From Desulfovibrio desulfuricans (GTDB lineage: Bacteria > Desulfobacterota > Desulfovibrionia > Desulfovibrionales > Desulfovibrionaceae), in NCBI GenBank assembly GCA_015062205.1, contig SUVB01000015.1, positions 1 through 64,000 on the forward strand: a DNA stretch of 64,000 bases, in the 5' to 3' direction. Below are positions 16,368 to 25,666 of the stretch, piece after piece. The position numbers and the translations under genes are program-made. The first letter of the stretch is position 1. Each line of letters opens with the position of its first letter. Below the pieces are notes generated by a model that was not told where the DNA came from, did not search any database, and was given only the letters and a program-made list of their open reading frames with translations.

Positions 16368-17086
16368 CGTCGCCGTACGGCAAAAAAAAAGGCCTTTTCT
16401 CCGCCGCATCTTTTGGGCGCAGGGCCGCACCCGTCCTGTCTGCAGGAAACGCTTTCCCGCAATACCCTTTCCCTATACGCGCGCACAGATTTTCACCTCC
16501 GCACGAGTCCCTTTCTCCAAAAATTTTTGCAGTGCCTGCCCTGCCCGGCGTTTTCCCGGCCCTGTGAGACAAAACTTCAAAACTGCGAATATGCGCACTG
16601 CCGAACTGGACAACACTACAAGAGCATATTGTGATAAAAAGCACATTGCATAAAACAATTATATCTGCTCAAAATAATAACAGTACAAAATTGATTATGT
16701 ACCATACTTGAATTCGGCAATTTGCCGTTTCTGCAAATAGTAGTCGTGCGGAAGGACAGGGATCATGCTTTATTGTTTGGTTAACCAATCATTTTTACTT
16801 TCCAACAATTTTTCCAATTATATTAAATAAATATTTTCCACTTCCCCCTCCGGGCAGCCGCCGGGACCGTGCCGCAGACAGCATTTCCCTGTCCATCTGC
16901 ATGCATCTGCCGAGATGTTGCTTGCAACATCCATAAAAATACGCTACACAAAAAACGCTCTTTTCGACCTTTTTTTCACGTTTTGGCATGGCGTCGCTTC
17001 TGCCGCGCCGTGCGGAAGTGAAGCCCGGGCATCTCCGGGCCGGTCCGACGGGTTGACTCCCAAACCCGCAAACCACGGGGCAAGCT
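16368..17086. promoter_or_regulatory. Long AT-rich regulatory region upstream of the coo operon
   Basis: About 720 bases without a recognisable gene, strongly AT-rich from 16600 to 16830. Sites visible by eye are TTGTGA-TAAAA-AGCACA (16629-16645), which is partly like Rex or CRP sites; CGGCAA-T-TTGCCG (16715-16727); the palindrome TTGGTTAACCAA (16777-16788); and an 18-base palindrome at 16914-16931 (separate entry). No clear terminator for gpsA was found. Promoter position is undecided. Confidence 0.5.
16914..16931. promoter_or_regulatory. Perfect 18-base palindrome upstream of cooM
   Basis: GATGTTGC-TT-GCAACATC, eight-base arms around TT, about 155 bases before the cooM start. It has the size and symmetry of an operator for a dimeric regulator. 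It does not match the CooA consensus (TGTC...GACA). Confidence 0.5.
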
Positions 17087-20000
17087 ATGACGGAATCTCT
17101 GTACTCGGCTGGCGGCCACATCGTGCCGCTTCTCGCGGGCATGGCCCTTATGCTGTACGCGGCCTGGCAGGCCGTGCGGCAGCGCAACAATCCGCGCGGT
17201 CTGATCCTCTGGGGCGCGCTGCACGATGCCGGCATCTTCTGCATGGGCATAGGCGCGGCGGGCAGCCTCAGCGGCACGAGCATGTGGCTTTTCGTGCTGT
17301 TCCAGGCCGCGGCCAGGCTCCTCTCGTGGGCCGCCCTCTCCGGGCTGAGCCCGCTGGGCCTGCCCGCTCCGGCCACACTGGACGATCTGCGCGGCTGCGG
17401 CAAACGCCAACCCTGGACGGCCGCCGCTTACGGCCTGGGCATGCTGGCCGCCGTGGGCGGCTCGCCCTTCCTTGTTCCCGAGGCCCGGCTGTTCATCAAT
17501 GCGGGCCTTGTGGGCGGCACGTTCGGCGGCTTTGCCGCCGCCATGGTCATGGCGCTTGCCACGACGGTCTTCGTCTGGCTGTATGTGGACGCCGTGCGCA
17601 AGGTCGCGCTGGAATCTCCCGCCGAAGACGCCGCCTGGTCGGCGCACGGCGGGAACGCGCTGCTGATCTTCGGCCTCGCGGCCGTCGTGGCCCTCATGGG
17701 CATCTTCCGCGGGCCGCTCGCCGACATGATCGCCTCGGCCAACAATGTCGCCCTGCCGCATGAGGCGACGCACCCCGCGTTCTGGTGTTTCTACGCGGGC
17801 GCATTTGTCACCGGCATCGCCTATCTTGTGAAATGCGACAAGGCTCCCTATGCGGGCGTGGCCTTCTCGGCCCTGGCCCTCGTGGCGAGCCTCGCCGCCG
17901 CCGCGACGCCCGCCGCCAAGCTCTTTCTGGTGATGATCGGCGTTGTGGCGCTGGTGGTGAGCATCTACTCCGTGGGCTACATCCGCGAACGGCAGGGCCG
18001 GTACTGGTTCTTCCTGCTGCTCACCTTCGCCTCGCTGGCGGGCATCGTCACCTCCGCCGAAACGGGCGGGCTGTACGGATACTGGGAACTCATGACCTTC
18101 GCCTCCTACTTCCTGGTGGTGCATGAGGACAACCGCACAGCCTACGACGCCGGCCTCAAATACTACGTCATGTGCGCCGGCGGCGCGCTCTTTATGCTGC
18201 CCGCCCTGCTGCTGCTCGGCGCGGAGACGCTGCCTTCCGGCATGCTGCAGATAGCCTTCGCGCTCTGTCTGGCCGGCTTCGGCGTCAAGATGGGCCTTGT
18301 GCCCCTGCACTCCTGGCTGCCGGACGCGCATCCGGCCGCGCCCTCGTCGGTTTCCGGCCCCCTGTCGGGCATCATCACCAAGATGGGCGTGTTCGGCATT
18401 GTGACCGTTCTGCTCATGCGCCCCATGACCACGGGGCTGCCGGGCATGTTCGGCCTCTCCTGGCTGGGCGGCGGGCTGGTGGCGGCCGGCGCGGCCACCT
18501 TGGTGCTCGGTGAGCTCATGGCCCTGCGTCAGGAAGACATCAAGCGTATGCTGGCCTACTCCACGCTGGGACAGATCGGTGAAATCGCCCTCGTGCTCGG
18601 CATCGGCACATGGCTTTCCACCACGGGCGCGCTGTGGCACATGCTGAACCACGCCATCATGAAGGACCTGCTCTTCCTCGGCGCGGGCGCGCTTATCCTG
18701 CGGGCGGGCAGCCGCAGGCTTGCCGACATGCGCGGCCTCGGCCGCCAAATGCCCATAACGGTCGGCTGTATGGCCGTGGGGCTTGTCAGCATCATGGGCC
18801 TGCCCCCATTCGGAGCCTTCTACAGCAAATTCCTGATGATACAGGCGGCCACCGCCGCCGGGCATATCTGGCTGGCGGCCCTGATTCTTCTGGGCTCGCT
18901 GGTGGGCCTCATCTACTACACGCGCATTCTGAAGACGCTGGTCTTTGAGGAACGGCCCGCCGACCTGCCCGCCGTGACCGAAGCCCCGCTCTCCATGCGC
19001 ACGGGCCTCGTGATTCTGGCCGGCATCTGCCTTATTCTGGGTCTGGCCCCGCAGCTGCCCATGCAGCTCGCGGCGCCTGTGGCCTCGCTCTGCTTCACGC
19101 CCGACCTGGGCGACGCGGCCGTGATGACGGCCATGAACGTCTCCTGGCCCATCTATGTGATCGTGCCTGTTTTCGGCGCGGCCCTGCCCGCCTTCTTCTA
19201 CAGGGAGCGGCGCAAGGCCGGTTGGACCAGCGTGGGCATCCTGCTGCTCACCGCCGTGCTGGTCGCCCTGTTCGGGCGCGACCTGGACACGCTCTCCTTC
19301 TGCTTCGCCCTCATCGTGCCGCTCATGGGCGCGGTGAACATGGGCTATGCCCTGGGCTACATGGAACACAGCCACCGCCAGTGGCGCTTCTACTGCGCCT
19401 TTACCGCCATGTGCGGCGGCTTGGTGGGCATGGCGGCCAGCCAGTACATGCTGAGCTTCTTCCTCTTCTGGGAAATCATGAGCTCGTGGACGCTCTATCT
19501 GGCCATCGCCCATGAGGGCGACAAGGACTCGCTGCGCGAGGCCTTCAAGTACTTCATTTTCAATGTCTTCGGCGCGGGCTTCATCTTTGTGGGCCTGTGC
19601 CTTGTGGGGCCCTTCATGCCCTTCAACACGAGCCTGCTCGTCAACGGCGCTCCCGCCGTATCCCACGACGCGGCCTGGCTGGGCATGGCCCTGCTGGCCG
19701 CCGGCTTCGTGATGAAGGCGGCCCAGCTGCCCTTCCGCATTGACTGGCAGATGCACCCGGCGCTGGCCCCCACGCCCGTTTCCGGCTACATCTCGTCAGT
19801 GCTGCTGAAGAGCGCCATCCTCGGGCTCATCAAGCTCTTCATGCTGCTGGGCGGCGGCTACATGCTGTCCGGCGTGCTGGCGGGGCTGGAACAAAACGTC
19901 ATCAGCACCGTCGTCATGTGGATCGGCGGCATCACCATCATCATGGCCGCCGTGCAGGCTCTGCGCACCAACGTCATCAAGCTGGTCTTCATCTACTCCA

Positions 20001-20794
20001 CGGTGAGCCAGCTCGGCTACATGGTGCTGGCCGTGGCGGCGGGCGGCGCGCTGGGCTACGCGGGCGGCATGCTGCACGTCATCAACCATGTGTTCTTCAA
20101 GGATCTGCTCTTCCTCGTGTGCGGCGCGGTCATGTTCGCCACGCATAGGGAAACGCTGGAGGATCTTGGCGGCATCGGCCGCAAGATGCCCTTCACGCTG
20201 ACCATGTTTGCCATTGCCGGCCTTTCGGTGGTGGGCGTGCCGCCCACCAGCGGCTTCTCGTCCAAGTGGCTCATCTACCACGCGCTCATGCAGGCGGGGC
20301 AGCCCTTCCTGGCGCTGCTCTCTCTGGTCGGCAGCGTGCTGACCATGGCCTACATCGCCAAGTTCCTGCATTCCGCCTTCCTGGGCCAGCCCTCCGCCAC
20401 GCTGGACGATGTGCGCGAAGTGCCGCGCGTCATGCGCGTGCCCATGGGCATTCTGGGCACGGGCTGCGTACTTACGGGCGTCTTCCCCGGCCTGGCCCTC
20501 GGCCCCATCAACAGCGTGCTGGCCGAATACGGCTTCCAGCCGCTGGAAGTGGGTCTTTCCGGCGTGCTTTCCGGCCCCGGCACATGGAATGCCACGGGCA
20601 TGTTCGTGATGATGGCCCTGGCCTTCTGGCTCGGCCACAAGTTTGTGGCGCGCTTCACGCACTTGCGTGAAACCGATGTGCACAGCTGCGGCCTGCCGCC
20701 CGAAACCTCCACCAGCCGCATGGGCTCCGCGAGCATTTACGGAGACATCCTCCGCCTGATCGGCGGTGAAAAGACCGCCAAGGAGAACCGCTGA
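17087..20794 (+). CDS. cooM: CooM-type fused antiporter subunit of membrane-bound hydrogenase
   Basis: 1235 residues and almost wholly membrane-embedded. It holds two tandem Mrp/NuoL-NuoM-type proton-channel modules. Module one (about 290-640) has GYWELMTFASY with the TM5 glutamate and VKMGLVPLHSWLPDAH with the TM7 lysine. Module two (about 760-1120) has FLFWEIMSSW and MKAAQLPFRIDWQ. The same giant subunit is CooM in D. vulgaris and R. rubrum. It would couple ferredoxin-linked hydrogen metabolism to proton or sodium transport. Its TGA overlaps the cooK start (TGATG). It opens the operon cooMKLXUH-hypA-cooF. Confidence 0.93.
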   Translation: MTESLYSAGGHIVPLLAGMALMLYAAWQAVRQRNNPRGLILWGALHDAGIFCMGIGAAGSLSGTSMWLFVLFQAAARLLSWAALSGLSPLGLPAPATLDDLRGCGKRQPWTAAAYGLGMLAAVGGSPFLVPEARLFINAGLVGGTFGGFAAAMVMALATTVFVWLYVDAVRKVALESPAEDAAWSAHGGNALLIFGLAAVVALMGIFRGPLADMIASANNVALPHEATHPAFWCFYAGAFVTGIAYLVKCDKAPYAGVAFSALALVASLAAAATPAAKLFLVMIGVVALVVSIYSVGYIRERQGRYWFFLLLTFASLAGIVTSAETGGLYGYWELMTFASYFLVVHEDNRTAYDAGLKYYVMCAGGALFMLPALLLLGAETLPSGMLQIAFALCLAGFGVKMGLVPLHSWLPDAHPAAPSSVSGPLSGIITKMGVFGIVTVLLMRPMTTGLPGMFGLSWLGGGLVAAGAATLVLGELMALRQEDIKRMLAYSTLGQIGEIALVLGIGTWLSTTGALWHMLNHAIMKDLLFLGAGALILRAGSRRLADMRGLGRQMPITVGCMAVGLVSIMGLPPFGAFYSKFLMIQAATAAGHIWLAALILLGSLVGLIYYTRILKTLVFEERPADLPAVTEAPLSMRTGLVILAGICLILGLAPQLPMQLAAPVASLCFTPDLGDAAVMTAMNVSWPIYVIVPVFGAALPAFFYRERRKAGWTSVGILLLTAVLVALFGRDLDTLSFCFALIVPLMGAVNMGYALGYMEHSHRQWRFYCAFTAMCGGLVGMAASQYMLSFFLFWEIMSSWTLYLAIAHEGDKDSLREAFKYFIFNVFGAGFIFVGLCLVGPFMPFNTSLLVNGAPAVSHDAAWLGMALLAAGFVMKAAQLPFRIDWQMHPALAPTPVSGYISSVLLKSAILGLIKLFMLLGGGYMLSGVLAGLEQNVISTVVMWIGGITIIMAAVQALRTNVIKLVFIYSTVSQLGYMVLAVAAGGALGYAGGMLHVINHVFFKDLLFLVCGAVMFATHRETLEDLGGIGRKMPFTLTMFAIAGLSVVGVPPTSGFSSKWLIYHALMQAGQPFLALLSLVGSVLTMAYIAKFLHSAFLGQPSATLDDVREVPRVMRVPMGILGTGCVLTGVFPGLALGPINSVLAEYGFQPLEVGLSGVLSGPGTWNATGMFVMMALAFWLGHKFVARFTHLRETDVHSCGLPPETSTSRMGSASIYGDILRLIGGEKTAKENR

Positions 20795-21765
20795 TGAGCG
20801 ACACCCTGCTTGCCATACTGCATATGTGCGTCTTTCCGGGCGGGGCCTTTGCCCTGCTGGTGGCCATGTTCTTCAAGGGACTTGACCGCCGGGTCGAGGC
20901 GCGGCTGCAGCGCCGCGTCGGCCCCCCGCTGACGCAGCCCTGGATCGATATCGCCAAACTGCTGACCAAGGAGACGCTCATCCCCAAAACCGCCTGCCGC
21001 CCGGCATTTCTGCTGGCCCCGGTGTTCGGCTTCACGGGCATGGCCGTCTGCGCGGCCTTCATTCCCGTGCCGGGCGTGTTTGACGGCCTGTTCAACATGG
21101 GCGACCTGCTGGTGATCTTCTACCTGCTGCCCATCCCGGCCATGGCCATCATGCTGGGCGGCTCGGCCTCCAGTTCGCCCTTCGGCGCCGTGGGCTTCTC
21201 GCGCGAAATGCTCATGATGCTGGCCTACGAAACGCCCCTGCTCATGATTCTGCTCGCGGTGGCCATGCTCACCGGCAAGGCCATGAACGGCGGCGACTGG
21301 GGCGCGGAATTCTCACTGCTCAACATTGTGGCCCTGCAGCAGCAGACGGGCTCCTTCGGGTACAACCCGGCCATGATTCCGGCCCTGCTGGCCTACCTGA
21401 TCTTCCTGCCCGGCACCATGGGCGTGCCGCCCTTTGATATACCCGAGGCGGAAACGGAAATCATCGAAGGCCCCCTGCTGGAATACGGCGGCCCGCTGCT
21501 GGCCATGTTCCAGATCACGGCCGCGCTCAAGACCTTCGTGGTGCTCGGCCTGGGGGTTGCGCTGTTCTTCCCCGGCACCATATCCGACATATGGGTTGTG
21601 AATCTCGTCTGGTTCCTGCTCAAGTGCTTGGCGCTCATGCTGCTTTCGCTCACGCTGGTCAAGTCGGCCATGGGGCGCTTCCGTATAGATCAGGCGTTCA
21701 GGTTCTACGTGATGGTTCCCACGGCGCTCGCGCTGTGCAGTCTGATCCTCGTTTGGGTGATGTAA
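20794..21765 (+). CDS. cooK: Hydrogenase membrane subunit, NuoH-like
   Basis: 323 residues with about eight membrane helices. Features of the NuoH/EchB/HycD family are RRVGP near residues 40-44, the charged FDIPEAETEIIEG loop and an adjacent LEYGGP. The subunit links the hydrophilic arm with the antiporter modules and carries conserved loop charges for coupling. Start overlaps the cooM stop, with AAGGAG upstream. Confidence 0.93.
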   Translation: MSDTLLAILHMCVFPGGAFALLVAMFFKGLDRRVEARLQRRVGPPLTQPWIDIAKLLTKETLIPKTACRPAFLLAPVFGFTGMAVCAAFIPVPGVFDGLFNMGDLLVIFYLLPIPAMAIMLGGSASSSPFGAVGFSREMLMMLAYETPLLMILLAVAMLTGKAMNGGDWGAEFSLLNIVALQQQTGSFGYNPAMIPALLAYLIFLPGTMGVPPFDIPEAETEIIEGPLLEYGGPLLAMFQITAALKTFVVLGLGVALFFPGTISDIWVVNLVWFLLKCLALMLLSLTLVKSAMGRFRIDQAFRFYVMVPTALALCSLILVWVM

Positions 21766-21775
21766 GGAGGCCGCC

Positions 21776-22225
21776 GTGTCATTGGACAACATGCTGAAAA
21801 AACTCTCGGTACGTTCGCCGTGGCTGTTCCGCATCAATGCGGGCTCCTGCAACGGCTGCGACGTGGAGCTGGCCACCACGGCCTGCATTCCCCGCTATGA
21901 CGTGGAACGCTTCGGCTGTCGCTACTGCGGCAGCCCCCGCCATGCGGACATTGTGCTCATCACCGGCCCTCTGACCACCAGGGTGCGCGACCGCGTGCTG
22001 CGCGTATGGAATGAAATTCCCGAGCCCAAGGTGACGGTGGCCGTGGGCATCTGCCCCATTTCGGGCGGCGTGTTCCGCGAGGGTTACTCTATTGAAGGCC
22101 CGCTGGACAAATGGATTCCCGTCGATGTCAACGTGCCCGGCTGTCCGCCGCGCCCGCAGGCCATTCTGGAAGGCGTTGTGCTGGCAAAGTCCATCTGGAT
22201 GAAGAAACTGGGGCTGGAGGGATAG
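21776..22225 (+). CDS. cooL: Hydrogenase small subunit, NuoB-like
   Basis: 149 residues starting at GTG with an optimal AAGGAGG six bases upstream. The proximal [4Fe-4S] ligands are visible: CNGCD (first pair), a Cys in GICPISG and a Cys in VPGCPPRP. An additional pair is present in CRYCG. The protein sits between the NiFe subunit CooH and the ferredoxin-like CooX and passes electrons to the active site. It lacks the signal peptide and extra clusters of uptake hydrogenase small subunits. Confidence 0.94.
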   Translation: MSLDNMLKKLSVRSPWLFRINAGSCNGCDVELATTACIPRYDVERFGCRYCGSPRHADIVLITGPLTTRVRDRVLRVWNEIPEPKVTVAVGICPISGGVFREGYSIEGPLDKWIPVDVNVPGCPPRPQAILEGVVLAKSIWMKKLGLEG

Positions 22226-22227
22226 GT

Positions 22228-22791
22228 ATGGCCAGCTTTCTGAAAGTTCTGTTCCGCAATGTGCTGCAGGGGCCGAGCACCGATCCCTTCCCGCTGGGCG
22301 AAACCTTCACCCCTGACCGCCAGCGCGGCCGGGTCAAGATTGATCCCGACCTCTGCATGGGCTGCGGCATGTGCAAGTACTCATGCGCGGCTGGCGCCAT
22401 CGACATCCGTCCCCAGCCCGAAGGCAAGGGCTTTACCATCACGGTGTGGCGCAATTCCTGCTGCCTGTGCGCCTCGTGCCGCCACTACTGCCCCACCGGG
22501 GCCGCCACCCTCACCAACGACTGGCACACGGCGCACGCCCAGGAAGACAAGTACCACATCATCGAGCAGCAAAAAATCGACTATGTGCCCTGTGCCCAAT
22601 GCGGCACGCTCATGCGGCCTCTGCCCAAAAAACTGGCCGAGCGGCTGTACGCCTACAATACGGAAATTGACCGCGAACTGATTCGCACGCTCTGCCCCGA
22701 GTGCCGCCGCATGCTGGACGCACGGCGCAATGCGGGCGCGCTTGAAAAGGCTCCCGCCGCGGCGGAAGCCCCGGCCGATGCCAAGAGCTAG
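22228..22791 (+). CDS. cooX: Polyferredoxin subunit CooX (2[4Fe-4S], NuoI-like)
   Basis: 187 residues. Two cluster motifs, CMGCGMCKYSC and CCLCASCRHYCP, resemble NuoI/EchF. A second Cys-rich part has CAQCG and CPEC, which could bind zinc or another metal. The C-terminus is Ala/Pro-rich. It should carry electrons from CooF to CooL. GGAGG precedes the ATG, two bases after the cooL stop. Confidence 0.92.
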   Translation: MASFLKVLFRNVLQGPSTDPFPLGETFTPDRQRGRVKIDPDLCMGCGMCKYSCAAGAIDIRPQPEGKGFTITVWRNSCCLCASCRHYCPTGAATLTNDWHTAHAQEDKYHIIEQQKIDYVPCAQCGTLMRPLPKKLAERLYAYNTEIDRELIRTLCPECRRMLDARRNAGALEKAPAAAEAPADAKS

Positions 22792-22809
22792 CGGAACACG
22801 GGAGACGTT

Positions 22810-23340
22810 ATGCAAGAAACAATTCAAGGCAATGCCAAAGTCATCGAGGGCCTGGCCGCTCTCTGCCCCGGCGACGGGGTGCGCCACACGACGGATGCGT
22901 ACGGCAACGCGTTTCATTGGTTTCACCTGGAGAATCCGCACAAGATGACTGCGGCGGCCCCCCTGCTCAAGGAGGAGGGCGCGCGCCTGTGCATGATCTC
23001 AGCCTACAACCCGAAAGAAAGCACTGCCCTCAAGGAACTCTGCTACCACTTCGAGATCAAGGGCATTATTTACAATGTGACGCTGACCATCACGGGCGAA
23101 TGGCCCAACGTGCAGTCCATCACGCCGCTGTTCGCCAATGCCGACTGGCATGAACGCGAAATGATGGAGCTTCTCGGCGTGTCCATCACCGGGCATCCCA
23201 ACCCCACGCGCCTGTTCCTGGATGAAGAGTTGGACGCCGGCATTCTCAATGAGGTTGTGCCGCTCTCCGTCATGATGAACGGGGCCAGCACCACGGATCT
23301 CTGGGAACACATTCTCAAGGATAAGGAGCAAAACGCATGA
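22810..23340 (+). CDS. cooU: Hydrogenase subunit CooU, NuoC-like
   Basis: 176 residues, soluble. The C-terminal half has the NuoC signature: ADWHEREMMELLGV followed by HPNPTRLFLDE. The protein packs against the large subunit CooH and helps fold it. Its stop overlaps the cooH start (ATGA), which fits coupled translation of the NuoC and NuoD counterparts. Confidence 0.92.
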   Translation: MQETIQGNAKVIEGLAALCPGDGVRHTTDAYGNAFHWFHLENPHKMTAAAPLLKEEGARLCMISAYNPKESTALKELCYHFEIKGIIYNVTLTITGEWPNVQSITPLFANADWHEREMMELLGVSITGHPNPTRLFLDEELDAGILNEVVPLSVMMNGASTTDLWEHILKDKEQNA

Positions 23341-24419
23341 CCACCACCTTCGCCATGCCTCTGGGGCCCGTGCATGTGGCTCTGGAGGAGCCGGTCTATT
23401 TCCACCTCACGGTGGAGGGGGAAACCGTCCGCCATGTGGAGTTGACCTCCGGCCATGTGCACCGCGGTATGGAGGCCATGGCCGCCAAACGCAACCTCAT
23501 CAAAAACGTCACGCTGACCGAGCGCGTCTGTTCCCTGTGCTCCAACAGCCATTCCTACACCTACTGCATGTGCGTGGAAAATGCGCTGGGCATGGGCATC
23601 CCCCCGCGCGCCCGCTATTTGCGCGTGCTGGCTGAAGAAATCAAGCGCGTTGCCTCGCATATGTTCAATCTGGCCATTCAGGCGCATATCATCGGCTTCA
23701 AATCCCTTTTCATGCACGTCATGGAAGTGCGTGAAATCATGCAGGATCTCAAGGAGACGGTGTACGGCAACCGCATGAATCTCGCGGCCAACTGCATCGG
23801 CGGCGTCAAGTATGACGTCAACGCCGAGCTTCTGGACTATGTGCGCAAGACCATCGACAAGGTCGAACCCATGGCCGAAGAAATCCGCGAGATTTACGCC
23901 ACCAACCATCTTGTGCTGACCCGCACCAACGGGCTGGGGCTGCTGCCCAAGGAAGACGCCATCGCCCTGGGCGTGGTCGGCCCCGTGGCACGCGGCTCCG
24001 ACGTGCATGTGGACGTGCGCAAGGATTCGCCCTATGCGGCCTACCCGGACCTGACCTTCAACAGCATCTTTGAAACGGGTTGCTGTGTGCATTCCCGCGC
24101 CATGGTGCGCCTGCACGAACTGTTTGAATCCTTCAGCCTCATCCGCCAGTGCGTGGAACGGGTGCCCGACGGCCCCTGCGTGGCGGAATGGAACAAGGTG
24201 GGCACGGCCGAGGCCACCGCCCGCACGGAAGCCCCGCGGGGCGAAGTCTTCTACTACATCCGCACCGACGGCACGGACACCCCGGCGCGCCTCAAGTGGC
24301 GCGTGCCGTCGTACATGAACTGGAAGGCGCTGGGCGTCATGATGCGCGACTGCAAGGTGGCCGATGTGGCCCTGATTCTCAACAGCATTGACCCCTGCGT
24401 CTCCTGCACGGAGCGGTAA
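23337..24419 (+). CDS. cooH: NiFe hydrogenase large subunit CooH
   Basis: 360 residues. The nickel-iron ligands are the N-terminal RVCSLCSNSH (CxxC plus His) and the C-terminal DPCVSCTER. The protein ends right after this CxxCTER, with no cleavable extension, so no maturation protease would be needed; CooH of R. rubrum is known to lack the extension. It catalyses reversible proton reduction with ferredoxin as electron partner. Together with CooM it forms an Ech/Coo-type energy-converting hydrogenase in the cytoplasmic membrane. Confidence 0.95.
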   Translation: MTTTFAMPLGPVHVALEEPVYFHLTVEGETVRHVELTSGHVHRGMEAMAAKRNLIKNVTLTERVCSLCSNSHSYTYCMCVENALGMGIPPRARYLRVLAEEIKRVASHMFNLAIQAHIIGFKSLFMHVMEVREIMQDLKETVYGNRMNLAANCIGGVKYDVNAELLDYVRKTIDKVEPMAEEIREIYATNHLVLTRTNGLGLLPKEDAIALGVVGPVARGSDVHVDVRKDSPYAAYPDLTFNSIFETGCCVHSRAMVRLHELFESFSLIRQCVERVPDGPCVAEWNKVGTAEATARTEAPRGEVFYYIRTDGTDTPARLKWRVPSYMNWKALGVMMRDCKVADVALILNSIDPCVSCTER

Positions 24420-24437
24420 GCGTGACGGCGCGGCACA

Positions 24438-24821
24438 ATGCACGAGGCATCCCTGGCGCAAGGTCTGCTGCACACGGCCGCCAAGGCTGTGGAGGAGTAC
24501 AATACTGCCCACCCGCAGGCAATGGTGCGCCGCATAGCGGAGTTGCGCTGCGAACTGGGACTGATTTCCTGCGTGGAGCCGAAAACGCTGACAGCCTGTT
24601 TTGAACTGCTGGCGGAAGGAACTGTGGCCGAGGGGGCGCGCCTGACCTTGGATATTGCCCCCCTGGCCTGCCGCTGCACCGGATGCGGACATGCCTTTAC
24701 CCTTACGCAAAGGCATTTTGTGTGCCCGCAGTGCGGAGACGAGAACATCCATTTCAACGGGGGCCACGGACTGACCTTGATGGCCCTGCACGTTGCATCC
24801 GAGGATACGGACCATGAATGA
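24438..24821 (+). CDS. hypA: Hydrogenase nickel-incorporation protein HypA
   Basis: 127 residues starting MHE (the N-terminal amine and His2 bind nickel) and carrying a zinc site made of CRCTGCG and CPQCG. HypA works with HypB to deliver nickel to the large subunit. It is embedded in the coo operon between cooH and cooF, as in D. vulgaris, and overlaps cooF by eight bases. The ribosome binding site is weak. Confidence 0.92.
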   Translation: MHEASLAQGLLHTAAKAVEEYNTAHPQAMVRRIAELRCELGLISCVEPKTLTACFELLAEGTVAEGARLTLDIAPLACRCTGCGHAFTLTQRHFVCPQCGDENIHFNGGHGLTLMALHVASEDTDHE

Positions 24822-25593
24822 ACATATCCAGATCCTGCCTGACAAATGCCGCGCCTGCCATCGCTGTGAAATGGCCTGCATTGCCGCCCATCACGGCATG
24901 GACATGAAGGAGGCCATGAAACGCAAGGACGAATTCGCAGCCAGCGTGCATGTGGTCAAAACGGACGACTTCAAGACGAGCACGCGTTGCCATCAGTGCG
25001 AACACGCGCCCTGCGTCAATGTGTGTCCGGCGCACGCCCTGCAGCAGGAGGCGGACGGGAGCATCACCTTCCGGCACGAACTCTGCCTGGGCTGCCATAT
25101 GTGCGAAGCCGCCTGTCCTTACGGGGCCGTAGCCTTTGACAACAAACCGACCCGTGACGACCAGGGGGGCAACCTGCCCGTGCTGCATGCGCATGCCGAG
25201 GCCGTGCGCTGCGATTTATGCCGCAGCTGGCGCGCCGCCAACGGCAAGAGCATTACCGCCTGCATGGAGGCGTGCCCTGTGCAGTGTCTGGTGCTTGTGC
25301 GAACCGACGGCTCCATTCTGGAAGCCCCGAAACCGGAGAAAAAGCCCGCGCCCAAGCCTGCTGCGGTCGAAGGGGCGGCTGCTCCAGAAAAACCTTCTGC
25401 CGCGCCTGAAAAGCCTGCGGCAGAGAAAACAGCCCCCAAGCCCGCCGCAGACGCCGCAACGGCCGGGCAGCCCGCTGCCGCGCCGCAGGCGGCGCCGGCG
25501 GCCAAAACGCCCGAGGCCCCAAAGCCCGCGCCGATGCCCGGCACGCCCAACAAGGGCGGCAAGAACGACAAAAAGCGCGGCGGGAAGCACTGA
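24814..25593 (+). CDS. cooF: Iron-sulfur protein CooF with Ala/Pro/Lys-rich tail
   Basis: 259 residues. The first 170 hold four [4Fe-4S] motifs: CRACHRCEMAC, CHQC...CVNVCP, CLGCHMCEAACP and CDLC...CMEACP. This is the CooF/HycB pattern; in CO-oxidisers CooF links CO dehydrogenase to the hydrogenase. The remaining 85 or so residues are almost entirely Ala, Pro, Lys and Glu and must be disordered. No cooS is present in the window, so the electron donor may be formate dehydrogenase, another ferredoxin or a CODH elsewhere. GAGG precedes the ATG. Confidence 0.9.
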   Translation: MNEHIQILPDKCRACHRCEMACIAAHHGMDMKEAMKRKDEFAASVHVVKTDDFKTSTRCHQCEHAPCVNVCPAHALQQEADGSITFRHELCLGCHMCEAACPYGAVAFDNKPTRDDQGGNLPVLHAHAEAVRCDLCRSWRAANGKSITACMEACPVQCLVLVRTDGSILEAPKPEKKPAPKPAAVEGAAAPEKPSAAPEKPAAEKTAPKPAADAATAGQPAAAPQAAPAAKTPEAPKPAPMPGTPNKGGKNDKKRGGKH

Positions 25594-25607
25594 TCCTGTT
25601 CACCGGC

Positions 25608-25650
25608 AAACAAAAGGCCGCCGATGGTCCATCGGCGGCCTTTTGTTTGT
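25608..25650. terminator. Bidirectional terminator between cooF and the Sel1 gene
   Basis: Perfect 18-base stem (AAACAAAAGGCCGCCGAT and its complement) with a five-base loop; T-rich on both strands, serving the converging operons. Confidence 0.92.
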
Positions 25651-25666
25651 TGCTTCTCGAGGCGGC

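Noticed and set aside
16629-16645. CooA (CO sensor) binding site before cooM
   Set aside because: TTGTGA...GCACA lacks the TGTC/GACA ends of CooA sites, so it was left as a Rex/CRP-like candidate only.
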